Origin: Roseivivax jejudonensis
GTDB taxonomy: Bacteria; Pseudomonadota; Alphaproteobacteria; Rhodobacterales; Rhodobacteraceae
Direction: 5' to 3'
NCBI RefSeq assembly: GCF_900172265.1
Contig: NZ_FWFK01000003.1
Coordinates: 1 to 64,000 of the forward strand
DNA: 64,000 nt
Every line of letters begins with the position of its first letter. Position 1 is the first letter of the stretch. Under the pieces are notes generated by a model that saw only the letters and a list, made by a program, of their open reading frames with translations, was not told the origin of the DNA and made no database searches. Position numbers and translations under genes: made by a program. Positions 7,641-15,523 of this stretch are shown piece after piece.

Positions 7641-8945
7641 ATGAACATGCAGACCTCGGTCATGGCGCCGCCGCCGCCGAAGCGGCTGGAGGACATGCAG
7701 CTGCCTCGGGTGATGATGCGCGACATCGTCCTCAAGACCATGTTCCGCAAGAACGCGAGCACGGCGAGCGAGCTCGCCGCGGCGATCTGCCTGCCGGTGC
7801 CGATCACCCAGGAGCTGATCGACCTGGCGCGCTCGCAGCTCCTCCTCGAGGCGATGGGCACGATGAGCGCCGGCGCCAGCACCGAGATGGGCTATCAGCT
7901 GACCGACACCGGCAAGGCCCGGGCGATGGACGCGCTGCAGCAGTCGGAATATTACGGCGCGATGCCGGTGCCGCTGCCGGTCTACCGCGAGCAGGTCGCC
8001 CGACAGTCGATCCGCAATGTGCAGATCACCCGCGATCAGCTGATGGGCGCAATGGGTCACCTGATCCTGCCGCCGTCGCTTCTGGACAATCTCGGCCCCG
8101 CCGTGGGCGCGGGCCGCTCGATCCTGATGTACGGCCCCCCGGGCAACGGCAAGTCGTCGATCTCGAACGGGATCCGCGACGCGATGGGCGACAAGATCTA
8201 CGTGCCGCGCGCGCTCGAATACGCCGGCCAGGTCATCACGGTCTACGACCCGATCGTGCACTCGGCCGCCGAAGAGCAATCCGAGGATCCCACGCAGCTG
8301 CGCCGCCGGATCCTGTTCGACACGCGCTACGTTCTGTGTGACCGGCCGACGGTGATCACCGGGGGCGAGCTGTCGCTCGACATGCTCGACCTCGTCTACA
8401 ACCCGACCGCGCGCACCTACCAGGCGCCGTTGCAGCTCAAGTCGACCGGCGGCATCTTCATCGTCGACGACCTCGGCCGGCAGGCGGAGCCGCCGCAGAA
8501 GCTCGTGAACCGCTGGATCGTGCCGCTGGAGGAATCCAAGGACATCCTCGCGCTGCAATCGGGCGAGAAGTTCGAGGTGCCGTTCGACACGCTGGTGATC
8601 TTCTCGACGAACTTCCACCCCAACGAGATCTTCGACAAGGCGGCGCTGCGGCGGATCTTCTTCAAGATCAAGATCGACGGCCCGGACCAGGAAAACTTTC
8701 TCAAGATCTTCGCGCTGGTGGCCCGCAAGAAGAAGATGCAGCTCTGCGAGAAGAGCCTCGTGCACCTGCTGAAGACGAAGTACCCGACGATCGACAACGT
8801 CTATGCCAACTACCAGCCGGTGTTCCTCATCGACCAGATGATCGCCGTCTGCGACTTCGAAGGCATCCCCTACAAGATGACTCCCGAACTGGTGGACCGG
8901 GCCTGGGCGAACATGTTCGTGAAGGACGAGACAATCGTGAAATGA
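7641..8945 (+). CDS. AAA+ family ATPase with N-terminal winged-helix-like region
   Basis: A 434-residue ATPase. Residues 30-100 look like a winged helix (STASELAAAICLPVPITQELIDLA). The AAA core has Walker A GPPGNGKS at 165-172, a Walker B-like stretch in GGIFIVDDLGRQ, sensor-1-like IFSTN and the arginine-finger region AALRRIFFKIKI. Homologues are common in Alphaproteobacteria and other Proteobacteria and are usually annotated only as ATP-binding proteins. A proline-rich start precedes the helix. It stands alone between choX (divergent) and tRNA-Met, so context does not reveal a client. It could be a remodelling ATPase or a DNA-bound regulator; no specific function can be claimed. Confidence 0.8.
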   Translation: MNMQTSVMAPPPPKRLEDMQLPRVMMRDIVLKTMFRKNASTASELAAAICLPVPITQELIDLARSQLLLEAMGTMSAGASTEMGYQLTDTGKARAMDALQQSEYYGAMPVPLPVYREQVARQSIRNVQITRDQLMGAMGHLILPPSLLDNLGPAVGAGRSILMYGPPGNGKSSISNGIRDAMGDKIYVPRALEYAGQVITVYDPIVHSAAEEQSEDPTQLRRRILFDTRYVLCDRPTVITGGELSLDMLDLVYNPTARTYQAPLQLKSTGGIFIVDDLGRQAEPPQKLVNRWIVPLEESKDILALQSGEKFEVPFDTLVIFSTNFHPNEIFDKAALRRIFFKIKIDGPDQENFLKIFALVARKKKMQLCEKSLVHLLKTKYPTIDNVYANYQPVFLIDQMIAVCDFEGIPYKMTPELVDRAWANMFVKDETIVK

Positions 8946-9047
8946 CGGCCCGGCAGAGCCGTCCGGGCCGCCGCGATTTTTTCGCCGCGGCGCCCGGAAA
9001 ATCGGCTTGACCGTCGCGGGGGCGCCCGATACTCAGCGCCACGCTCT

Positions 9048-9124
9048 GGCGGAGTAGCTCAGTTGGTTAGAGCAGAGGAATCATAATCCTTGTGTCGGGG
9101 GTTCAAGTCCCTCCTCCGCTACCA
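9048..9124 (+). tRNA. tRNA-Met (CAT), elongator type
   Basis: A full cloverleaf. The acceptor stem GGCGGAG pairs with CTCCGCT (G1-U72 wobble), the D arm contains AGCTCAGTTGGTTAGAGC, the anticodon arm reads AGGAATCATAATCCT with anticodon CAT, the T arm is GGGGGTTCAAGTCCCTC, and CCA is encoded at 9122-9124. The G1-U72 pair, not a C1-A mismatch, and the stem sequence fit elongator Met; tRNA-Ile2 with a modified CAT is the alternative. Confidence 0.93.
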
Positions 9125-9619
9125 TCCCCCACCTCGACCGCGATGCGGATTGGCGCGACGGCGTGCCGATTGTGATTGGTGGCGGCTTTGCCTCATCCGT
9201 GTGCATCGCTTTGAAGCGATCCGACGGGGTCAGAGCGTCAGCCTTCCGGCATCTGAGCCGCACCTTCCGCGCTGGCGCCTGGTCCGACGCGGGAGAGCGT
9301 GTTGCACCGCTTTGTCCGCAGGCGGCGCGCAAACCTGCGGCAGCCACATGACCCTGCAGACGCCGCGCCTGTAACCTCCCAAAAGATCCCAAGACGTTGC
9401 CAAGCGGCGCAGTCGCTCGGCACGCCCCTGTGCGTTTGATCACCGCCACAGGCGGCGGCTCGTCTCCATTCGCCCCGCGCCAGGGACAATGCCCGCGTCG
9501 GCGAAGCGCCCGCGAAATGGGCATCGGCCGCGATGACCGCCCGTTCCACGTGCAGATCGGCCCGATCCGCGCGGCGCCGCGGTGCAACGATTGAAGCGTC
9601 GCGGCCCGCGATGCTCCGG
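9125..9619. other. Non-coding gap between tRNA-Met and the riboswitch
   Basis: Roughly 500 bp with no supported gene. Open frames exist on both strands, but their translations are low-complexity and one simply reads through the tRNA on the opposite strand. The region should contain the promoter of the guanidine operon towards its end; no unambiguous -35/-10 pair was picked out. Confidence 0.5.
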
Positions 9620-9745
9620 TGAAACTGCAGGGCTCTTAGGGTTCCGCTGCCGGTGTGTCCGGCAGGACCGGTCCGAGAAGAGCCACCCCGCCGGCAAATT
9701 CCGGCCGGGGCACACGGCGGGCCAAAATCCCGGGAGAGTACTGCG
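9620..9745 (+). ncRNA. Guanidine-I (ykkC) riboswitch
   Basis: Three blocks match the ykkC/guanidine-I aptamer in order and spacing: CTTAGGGTTCCG (9635-9646), GGACCGGTCCGAGA (9665-9678) and ACACGGCGGGCC-AAAA-TCCCGGGAGAG (about 9712-9738). The CCGGTGTGTCCGG stretch between the first two blocks forms a local hairpin. The aptamer binds free guanidinium and switches on downstream genes in known cases. Here it lies about 90 nt upstream of an ABC transporter and a guanidine-hydrolase-type ureohydrolase, which fits exactly. Boundaries are approximate, and the expression platform (9745-9834) was not resolved. Confidence 0.88.
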
Positions 9746-9834
9746 CAGGTCCGGCCCGCGCTCAGTGTTCTTGTTCCGCCGGCGGCCGGATCCGTTCGAC
9801 GAGGGATGGCGGGACGTCGACAACGGGGAAGACC

Positions 9835-10902
9835 ATGACAAAATCGATGATCACGTCCGCCGGTGTGGTGTCCTTGGCGGCTCTCGCGGCGCTCGGCGCG
9901 CCCGCAGCCGCGCAGGAAAAGACCGAGTTCCGGGTCGCCTGGTCGATCTACGTGGGATGGATGCCCTGGGGCTATCTCGAGGATTCGGGCATCATGGACA
10001 CGTGGGCCGAGAAATACGGCATCGACGTCGAGATCGTTCAGATCAACGACTACGTCGAATCGATCAACCAGTACACGTCCGGCGCCTTCGACGGAGTTTC
10101 GGCGACCAACATGGACACGCTGTCGATCCCGGCCGGCGGGGGCGTGGACACGACCGCGCTCATCATCGGCGACTATTCCGACGGCAACGACGCGGTCATC
10201 ACCAAGGGCGACACGACGCTCGAGGGGCTGGCCGGCACGCGGGTGAACCTCGTTGAACTCTCGGTGTCGCACTACCTGCTCGCTCGGGCGCTCGACAGCG
10301 TCGGTCTGGCCGAGCGCGACCTCGACGGTGTGGTGAACACCTCCGACGCCGACATGGTCGCGGCCTTCTCCAGCGAGGACGTGCAGACGGTGGTGACGTG
10401 GAACCCGCTCGTGTCGGCGATCCTCGACGGCAACCCGGACGCGCAGACGCTCTTCGACAGCTCGGCCATCCCGGGCGAGATCCTCGACCTGATGGTCGTG
10501 AACACCGAAACGCTCGAGGCGAACCCGGATTTCGGCCGGGCGCTCGTCGGCGCGTGGTACGAGGTGATGGGCCTGATGGCCGAGGGCGACGAGGCGGCAC
10601 TGACCGCGATGGCCGAAGCGGCGGGCACCGACCTCGAGGGCTACCGCGCGCAGCTCGAGGCGACCGCGATGTTCTACGACCCGGCCGAGGCCGTGGCACA
10701 GGCCGAAAGCGACTCGCTTCCCGAGACAATGACGACCGTGGCGGAGTTCCTGTTCGAGCAGGGCATCCTCGGCGTCGATGCGCCCTCGCCCGATTTCGTC
10801 GGCATCGAGTATCCCGACGGCACGATCACCGGCAGCGACCAGAACGTGCAATTCCGGTTCGACTCCTCGTTCATGCAAATGGCCGCCGACGGCGCGCTCT
10901 GA
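9835..10902 (+). CDS. Guanidine-operon ABC transporter, periplasmic substrate-binding protein
   Basis: A 355-residue binding protein of the NMT1/TauA-like type seen in urea-carboxylase/guanidine gene regions. The signal peptide ends near APAAAQ (residue 25). The mature part starts KTEFRVAWSIYVGWMPWGYLEDSGI and carries INDYVESINQYTSGAFDGVSATNMDTL, as in the family once named for urea carboxylase loci. The ATG at 9835 follows GGGGAAGACC; an upstream extension of the frame would run into the riboswitch. It is the first gene after the guanidine-I riboswitch, so guanidinium is the likely ligand. This is inference from regulation and family, not from binding-site residues. Confidence 0.88.
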   Translation: MTKSMITSAGVVSLAALAALGAPAAAQEKTEFRVAWSIYVGWMPWGYLEDSGIMDTWAEKYGIDVEIVQINDYVESINQYTSGAFDGVSATNMDTLSIPAGGGVDTTALIIGDYSDGNDAVITKGDTTLEGLAGTRVNLVELSVSHYLLARALDSVGLAERDLDGVVNTSDADMVAAFSSEDVQTVVTWNPLVSAILDGNPDAQTLFDSSAIPGEILDLMVVNTETLEANPDFGRALVGAWYEVMGLMAEGDEAALTAMAEAAGTDLEGYRAQLEATAMFYDPAEAVAQAESDSLPETMTTVAEFLFEQGILGVDAPSPDFVGIEYPDGTITGSDQNVQFRFDSSFMQMAADGAL

Positions 10903-10977
10903 GCCGTCGCGGCGCGCCCGTGGCCCGGCCGCGTCCCGGCCGGGCCCGTTCCTTCCGGACGAGACAGGCCGACACTC

Positions 10978-11790
10978 ATGCGCCTCATCAACAGACGTCC
11001 CGCGCGGCCCGCCGCGGTCCTTCTGACCGCCCTGCCCTTTGTCGCGGTGGCGATCGCCTACGCGATCGCGTCCGAGATCCGGCTCGCCGCCAACCCGCAG
11101 GACAAGCTCCTGCCGGCACCGGCGACGATCTGGGACACGGCGGTCCGGCTCTTTTCCGAACCCGACCGGCGCACCGGCGAGATCCTGTTGTGGCGCGATA
11201 CGGCCGCCAGTCTGCGCCGGCTGGCCGTCGGTGTCGGCGCCGGCGCACTGGTTTCGCTCCTGCTCGGCGTGCTGATCGGCCTGCTGCCCTATGTCCGGCG
11301 CACGCTGTCGGATTTCGTGGCGGTGATCTCGATGGTTCCGCCTTTGGCCCTGCTGCCGATCCTCTTCATCGTCTTCGGACTGGGCGAGATGTCGAAAATC
11401 GTGCTGATCGCCATCGGGATCACGCCGCTGATGATCCGCGACCTCGCGCAGCGCGTCCTCGACATCCCGCACGAAGAGATCGTCAAGGCGCAGACGCTCG
11501 GCGCCTCGACCCCGGTGATCGCGCTCCGCGTCGTGCTGCCGCAGATCCTGCCGCGCCTCATCTCCGCCGTGCGGCTTCAACTCGGGCCGGCCTGGCTTTT
11601 CCTCATCGCGGCCGAGGCCGTGGCAGCCGAAGTCGGGCTCGGTTACCGGATCTTCCTCGTCCGGCGCTACCTCGCGATGGACATCATCCTGACCTACGTC
11701 ATCTGGATCACGCTGTTGGCGTTCGTCATCGACTGGGCGCTGAAGCAGCTGTCGCGGCGCGCCTTCCCGTGGAAGGAGGCCGGGCTGTGA
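10978..11790 (+). CDS. Guanidine-operon ABC transporter, permease
   Basis: A 270-residue inner-membrane permease of the SsuC/TauC class. It has about six hydrophobic segments, including residues 16-36, 83-105 and 228-250, and the conserved cytoplasmic EAA loop (EIVKAQTLGASTPVIALRVVLPQILPRLI) that contacts the ATPase. ISMVPPLALLPILFIVFGLGE is typical of this permease family. It lies 75 bp after the binding-protein gene and overlaps the ATPase gene by 4 bp (GTGA), so the three are co-translated components of one importer. Confidence 0.9.
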   Translation: MRLINRRPARPAAVLLTALPFVAVAIAYAIASEIRLAANPQDKLLPAPATIWDTAVRLFSEPDRRTGEILLWRDTAASLRRLAVGVGAGALVSLLLGVLIGLLPYVRRTLSDFVAVISMVPPLALLPILFIVFGLGEMSKIVLIAIGITPLMIRDLAQRVLDIPHEEIVKAQTLGASTPVIALRVVLPQILPRLISAVRLQLGPAWLFLIAAEAVAAEVGLGYRIFLVRRYLAMDIILTYVIWITLLAFVIDWALKQLSRRAFPWKEAGL

Positions 11791-12572
11791 GCTTCGTGAC
11801 CGTCCGGGACGTCTGGCAAAGCTACGGCGCGCGATCGATCCTCGAGCGCGTAACCCTCGACGTGTCCGAGGGCGACTTCGTGTCGATCGTCGGCGCGTCC
11901 GGCTGCGGCAAGTCGACCTTCCTGCGGCTGCTTCTGGCCGACGAACGCCCGGTCCGCGGCGAGATCCGGGTCGACGGCGCCGAACCGGCGACAGAGCCCG
12001 GCCGATCCCGCGGCGTCGTCTTTCAGCGCTACTCGGTCTTTCCGCACATGACCGTGCGCGAGAACATCGTCGCGGCGGAAACCTTCTCGCGGCCGTTGGG
12101 CCGGGTCTGGGGCCGGGCGCGGCGGGAGGCCCGGGAACGGGCCGACGCGACGCTGGAGCGGGTGGGCCTCGCGCATGTGGCCGACGCCTACCCGGCGACG
12201 CTCTCGGGCGGGATGCAGCAGCGGCTGGCGATCGCGCAGGCGCTGACGGCGCGTCCGCGGATCCTGCTTCTCGACGAGCCCTTCGGCGCGCTCGATCCCG
12301 GCACGCGGCTGTCGATGCACGCGTTCCTGCAGGACCTGCGCGCCGAGACCGGCATGACCGTCTTCATGGTGACCCACGACCTCGAGGAAGGCTTCAAGCT
12401 CGGCGACCGCGTTCTCGTGTTCGACAAGCCCCGCTGGGACACGCAGGCGCCCGAGCGCTTCGGCGCCACGATCACCTACGATTTCGATGCGCGCGACGGC
12501 GGCGTGCCGTTCCAGCGCATCCTCGACCGGTATCCATCGCTCGCGCCGCGTCCGCCCGCGGCGACGGGCTGA
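11787..12572 (+). CDS. Guanidine-operon ABC transporter, ATP-binding protein
   Basis: A 261-residue ABC ATPase. It has Walker A GASGCGKST, the Q-loop VVFQRYSVFPHMTVREN, the signature LSGGMQQRLAIAQAL, Walker B ILLLDEPFGALD and the H-loop VTHDLEEGFKLGD. The GTG start at 11787 overlaps the permease stop codon (GTGA). The open frame extends much further upstream, but that part is a shadow of the preceding genes. The C-terminal tail RYPSLAPRP is typical of the group that accompanies NMT1-like binding proteins. It energises the importer. Confidence 0.92.
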   Translation: MSFVTVRDVWQSYGARSILERVTLDVSEGDFVSIVGASGCGKSTFLRLLLADERPVRGEIRVDGAEPATEPGRSRGVVFQRYSVFPHMTVRENIVAAETFSRPLGRVWGRARREARERADATLERVGLAHVADAYPATLSGGMQQRLAIAQALTARPRILLLDEPFGALDPGTRLSMHAFLQDLRAETGMTVFMVTHDLEEGFKLGDRVLVFDKPRWDTQAPERFGATITYDFDARDGGVPFQRILDRYPSLAPRPPAATG

Positions 12573-12680
12573 CCCCGACCCCCATGCGCGCCGCCGGACC
12601 CCGCGCATGGGCCGTGCCAAGGTCCGGAAAGCCGTGCCCCGCGCGACGCTGCCGCCGGGGCCAGTGAATGGGAGACAGCG

Positions 12681-13940
12681 ATGTTGTCCGAACCGCCCCG
12701 CGCCGGCCGCCGCGCACATCATCCGCGCGACCTCGCCGCGCGCCTCGCCGCCCGAGAGCGCCGGAACCACCACCCGGATCTGACCAGGCTCGCCGGCTGG
12801 AAAGCCATGCAGAAAGAGGGCGAGATCCCCGAAGGCCGGTGGGATCAGGAGCGCCGCTGGGCGCTGCGCATGGGTCTGACCGGCGCGGACACGATCGAGG
12901 ATCGCTCGATCCCCACCTTCGCGCGCGGCGAACTGCCCCACTACGCGGGCATCAACACCTTCCTCAAGGCGCCCTATGCCGAGGACGTGCTGGAGGTCGC
13001 CAACTACGATGCGACGGTGCTGGGCATCCCGTTCGACGGCGGCACGACATACCGTCCGGGCACGCGCTTCGGGCCGCAGGGCGTGCGCAAGATCTCGGCG
13101 CTCTACACGCCCTACAATTACGAGATCGGCGTCGATCTGCGCGAGCAGATGACGCTCTGCGATGCGGGCGACGTCTTCACCATCCCGGCCAACATCGAAA
13201 AGAGCTTCGATCAGATCAGCCGGGCGGTCAGTCACGTGTTCTCGTCGGGGTCCCTGCCGATCATGATCGGCGGCGATCACTCGATCGGCTTTCCCTGCGT
13301 GCGCGGCATCGCCGAGTGCACGTCCAGGAAGATCGGCATCGTGCATTTCGACCGTCACGCCGACATCCAGGAAAAGGACCTGGATGAACGCATGCACACA
13401 ACACCCTGGTTTCACTCCACGAACCTGCCCAACGTGCCGGCGCGCAACCTCGTGCAAGTGGGCATCGGCGGCTGGCAGGTCCCGCGCGAGGCGGTCAAGG
13501 TCGCGCGCGAGCGCGAAACCAACATCATCACCATGGGCGACATGGAGAAGATGGGCATCGACCGCACCATCGAGATGGCGCTCGAAATGGCGTGGGACGG
13601 CGCCGACATGGTCTACATGTCCTTCGACATCGACTCGATCGACTGCGGCTTCGTGCCCGGCACCGGCTGGCCGGAGCCCGGCGGCTTTCTCCCGCGCGAG
13701 GCGCTGGCGCTTGCCGCCGGCGTCGCGGCCGAGGGGATCTGCGGGCTCGAACTCGTCGAGGTCTCGCCGCCCTACGACCAGTCCGAGATCACCGCGCTCA
13801 TGGGCACGCGCGTCATCGTCGACGTGCTCGGATCGCTGGTGGCGCACGGCAAGCTCGGCACCCACAAGCCGCACATCGACAAGCCCGTGCAGATCCCGCA
13901 TGGCGAGTTCGAAGGCAAGAGGTGGTCCAATGCCACATGA
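12681..13940 (+). CDS. gdmH: Guanidine hydrolase-type ureohydrolase (arginase/agmatinase superfamily)
   Basis: A 419-residue ureohydrolase. Metal ligands are visible in GGDHS (H200), HFDRHADIQ (D224, H226, D228) and SFDIDSID (D316, D318). It is about 90 residues longer at the N terminus than agmatinases. The SALYTPYNYE segment and long N-terminal arm resemble cyanobacterial guanidine hydrolase GdmH, a nickel enzyme producing urea and ammonia from guanidinium. Position behind a guanidine-I riboswitch and its importer supports this over agmatinase or guanidinobutyrase activity. GGGAGAC precedes the ATG. The last 11 bp overlap the next gene. Activity is inferred. Confidence 0.85.
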   Translation: MLSEPPRAGRRAHHPRDLAARLAARERRNHHPDLTRLAGWKAMQKEGEIPEGRWDQERRWALRMGLTGADTIEDRSIPTFARGELPHYAGINTFLKAPYAEDVLEVANYDATVLGIPFDGGTTYRPGTRFGPQGVRKISALYTPYNYEIGVDLREQMTLCDAGDVFTIPANIEKSFDQISRAVSHVFSSGSLPIMIGGDHSIGFPCVRGIAECTSRKIGIVHFDRHADIQEKDLDERMHTTPWFHSTNLPNVPARNLVQVGIGGWQVPREAVKVARERETNIITMGDMEKMGIDRTIEMALEMAWDGADMVYMSFDIDSIDCGFVPGTGWPEPGGFLPREALALAAGVAAEGICGLELVEVSPPYDQSEITALMGTRVIVDVLGSLVAHGKLGTHKPHIDKPVQIPHGEFEGKRWSNAT

Positions 13941-14352
13941 CCACGCGGGCCCCGGCCACAACCACGCGCATGGCACGGACCACCTGCACAGCCACGTTGA
14001 CGGCGGCGACGCCGCCGAAGACCTGCAGGTCCTCGCGACGCAGTTCATCGACGGCTTCGTCGCGGCGCGGGACAAGACCAGCTACCTGCGGCTGGCCGGT
14101 GTCCCGTTCGAGCGCCCCGGGCGCGACGGTGCCGCCGCGCTCAAGCTCGTTGACGTGGACCTCCGGACCGAGTGGCAGGTCGGCACCGCCTCGCCGAGCT
14201 TCGGCTCGCGCGAGCTGAGCTACCTGCCCTTTCCGGGCGAGATGGTCCGCGAACGCACGAACATGGGCTTCGTCTACGTGTCGCTCGACGAGAAGGTGAC
14301 GGTCGATTTGCGCGATGTGCTCGCCGAGCGGCAGGCGCACGGCGCGATGTGA
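13930..14352 (+). CDS. His-rich small protein of the guanidine operon
   Basis: A 140-residue protein starting MPHDHAGPGHNHAHGTDHLHSH, with eight His in the first 22 residues; the rest is a compact acidic domain (residues about 28-135). The ATG overlaps the ureohydrolase gene by 11 bp, so translation is probably coupled. I do not recognise a named family. A His-rich N terminus next to a nickel-dependent hydrolase suggests nickel storage or delivery, a job done by HypA/HypB-like proteins in other guanidine operons. That is inference; a structural subunit is also possible. Confidence 0.75.
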   Translation: MPHDHAGPGHNHAHGTDHLHSHVDGGDAAEDLQVLATQFIDGFVAARDKTSYLRLAGVPFERPGRDGAAALKLVDVDLRTEWQVGTASPSFGSRELSYLPFPGEMVRERTNMGFVYVSLDEKVTVDLRDVLAERQAHGAM

Positions 14353-14357
14353 CCGGG

Positions 14358-14379
14358 CCGGCGGCGCCCGCGCCGCCGG
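14358..14379. terminator. Hairpin between convergent guanidine operon and tauE/safE
   Basis: CCGGCGGCG (14358-14366) pairs with CGCCGCCGG (14371-14379) around a CCCG loop, exactly in the 30-bp gap between two convergent stop codons. No T tract follows, so it is only a likely bidirectional terminator. Confidence 0.5.
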
Positions 14380-14382
14380 ATC

Positions 14383-15207
14383 TCAGCCGCCGAAGACGAG
14401 GTCGCGCGCCATGTTCAGCGCGGTCGCGATCAGGAACAGCCCGAACAGCAGTCGCAGCCGCCGCTGCGGGATCGCGTGCGCGATCCGCACACCCACCCGC
14501 GCAAAGGTCATGGTCAGCGGCACGAGGCAGACGAGCGACAGAAGGTTCACGTACCCCAGCGAAAACGGGGGCAGATTCTCCTGCCCGAGCCCGGTCAGCG
14601 CGTAGGTGATCGCCCCCGGCACGCCGATGACGAATCCGATCGCGGCCGAGGTGCCGACCGCGCGCCGGATGTCGTAGCCGAGGAAGTTCAGCGTCGGCAC
14701 GCAGACGGTCCCGCCGCCGATCCCCATCATCGCCGAGATCGCGCCCGCGCCGAGGCCCGACGCCGCCCAGACCGGCGCCGAGAAACTGCGTGGCGTGTCG
14801 GACGGCGTGGCCGTCCGGAAGATCATGTCGAGCGCCACCGCCAGCGCAACGACGACGAACACGGCGATCAGCACCTTGCCCGATACCAGCCCGCCGATCA
14901 GCCCGCCGAGGATCGTCCCGACAAGGATCCACGGCCCCCAGCGCTTCAGCAATGCCACGTCGATCGCCCCCTTGCGCCAGTGCCCGTAGGACGACGAGGC
15001 GGAGGTGAAGATGATCGAGGCCAGCGACGTGCCCACCGCGACCTGCATCATCAGGCCCGGGTTCATGTCGGTCAGAGACAGCGCCCAGTACAGCGCCGGA
15101 ACGATGACGATGCCGCCGCCCACCCCGAGAAGCCCGGCCAGCGTGCCGCCGAAGATGCCGGCCGCCACCGCGATGCCCACGAACAGGGCGATCGTCCCGC
15201 CGTCCAT
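14383..15207 (-). CDS. TauE/SafE family sulfite/organosulfonate exporter-like permease
   Basis: A 274-residue integral membrane protein with about eight hydrophobic segments and the family's two pseudo-repeats, each with a glycine-rich loop: GTLAGLLGVGGGIVIVPAL near the start and GAISAMMGIGGGTVCVPTL in the second half. Family members move sulfite, sulfoacetate or other small anions across the inner membrane. The ATG at 15207 has GGGAGG eight bases upstream; the open frame upstream is not needed. It is convergent with the guanidine operon, and nothing nearby identifies the substrate. Confidence 0.85.
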   Translation of the reverse strand: MDGGTIALFVGIAVAAGIFGGTLAGLLGVGGGIVIVPALYWALSLTDMNPGLMMQVAVGTSLASIIFTSASSSYGHWRKGAIDVALLKRWGPWILVGTILGGLIGGLVSGKVLIAVFVVVALAVALDMIFRTATPSDTPRSFSAPVWAASGLGAGAISAMMGIGGGTVCVPTLNFLGYDIRRAVGTSAAIGFVIGVPGAITYALTGLGQENLPPFSLGYVNLLSLVCLVPLTMTFARVGVRIAHAIPQRRLRLLFGLFLIATALNMARDLVFGG

Positions 15208-15395
15208 CACGTGGCCTCCCGCTGGCGTCGCGTCTCGGTTTTCGCTGTCGGTGCAGTCACCTGCGGATCTCCCGGTTGTCTTCGGTGAACTGGCGCCCGC
15301 GCCCGCGGGGCCGCCGTCGCGCCAGCCGGTCGGACATTCCACACCCCCGCCGCGGCGTCAACGCGAGCGCCCCGGACCCACGTCCCCCACGCACG

Positions 15396-15420
15396 AAAAA
15401 GGGGCGCCCGAAGGCGCCCC
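15396..15420 (-). terminator. Rho-independent terminator of the long nrdJ
   Basis: On the minus strand GGGGCGCC-TTCG-GGCGCCCC is followed by TTTTT, about 100 bp downstream of the nrdJ stop codon. The UUCG tetraloop and T tract make this a textbook terminator. Confidence 0.88.
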
Positions 15421-15523
15421 GCAGTCGATCCGGCTGGGCTCATCGTTACACTGCCCTGATGTGTTCTGCCTGCGGCCCGGGCGGCCGGCGCCGTGGCGCC
15501 GCCCGTCCCGACCTCTGGCCCTC

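Noticed and set aside
7641-8945. Assignment of the AAA+ ATPase as cobaltochelatase subunit CobS
   Set aside because: It has an unrelated N-terminal winged-helix region and no CobS/MoxR-type sequence pattern or cobT neighbour.
9081-9587. A minus-strand frame ending in a VAEEGLEPPTQ-type peptide
   Set aside because: That ending is the classic result of translating a tRNA gene on the wrong strand; the rest has no support.
12681-13940. Naming the ureohydrolase agmatinase
   Set aside because: The long N-terminal extension and the guanidine-I riboswitch and importer upstream favour guanidine hydrolase.
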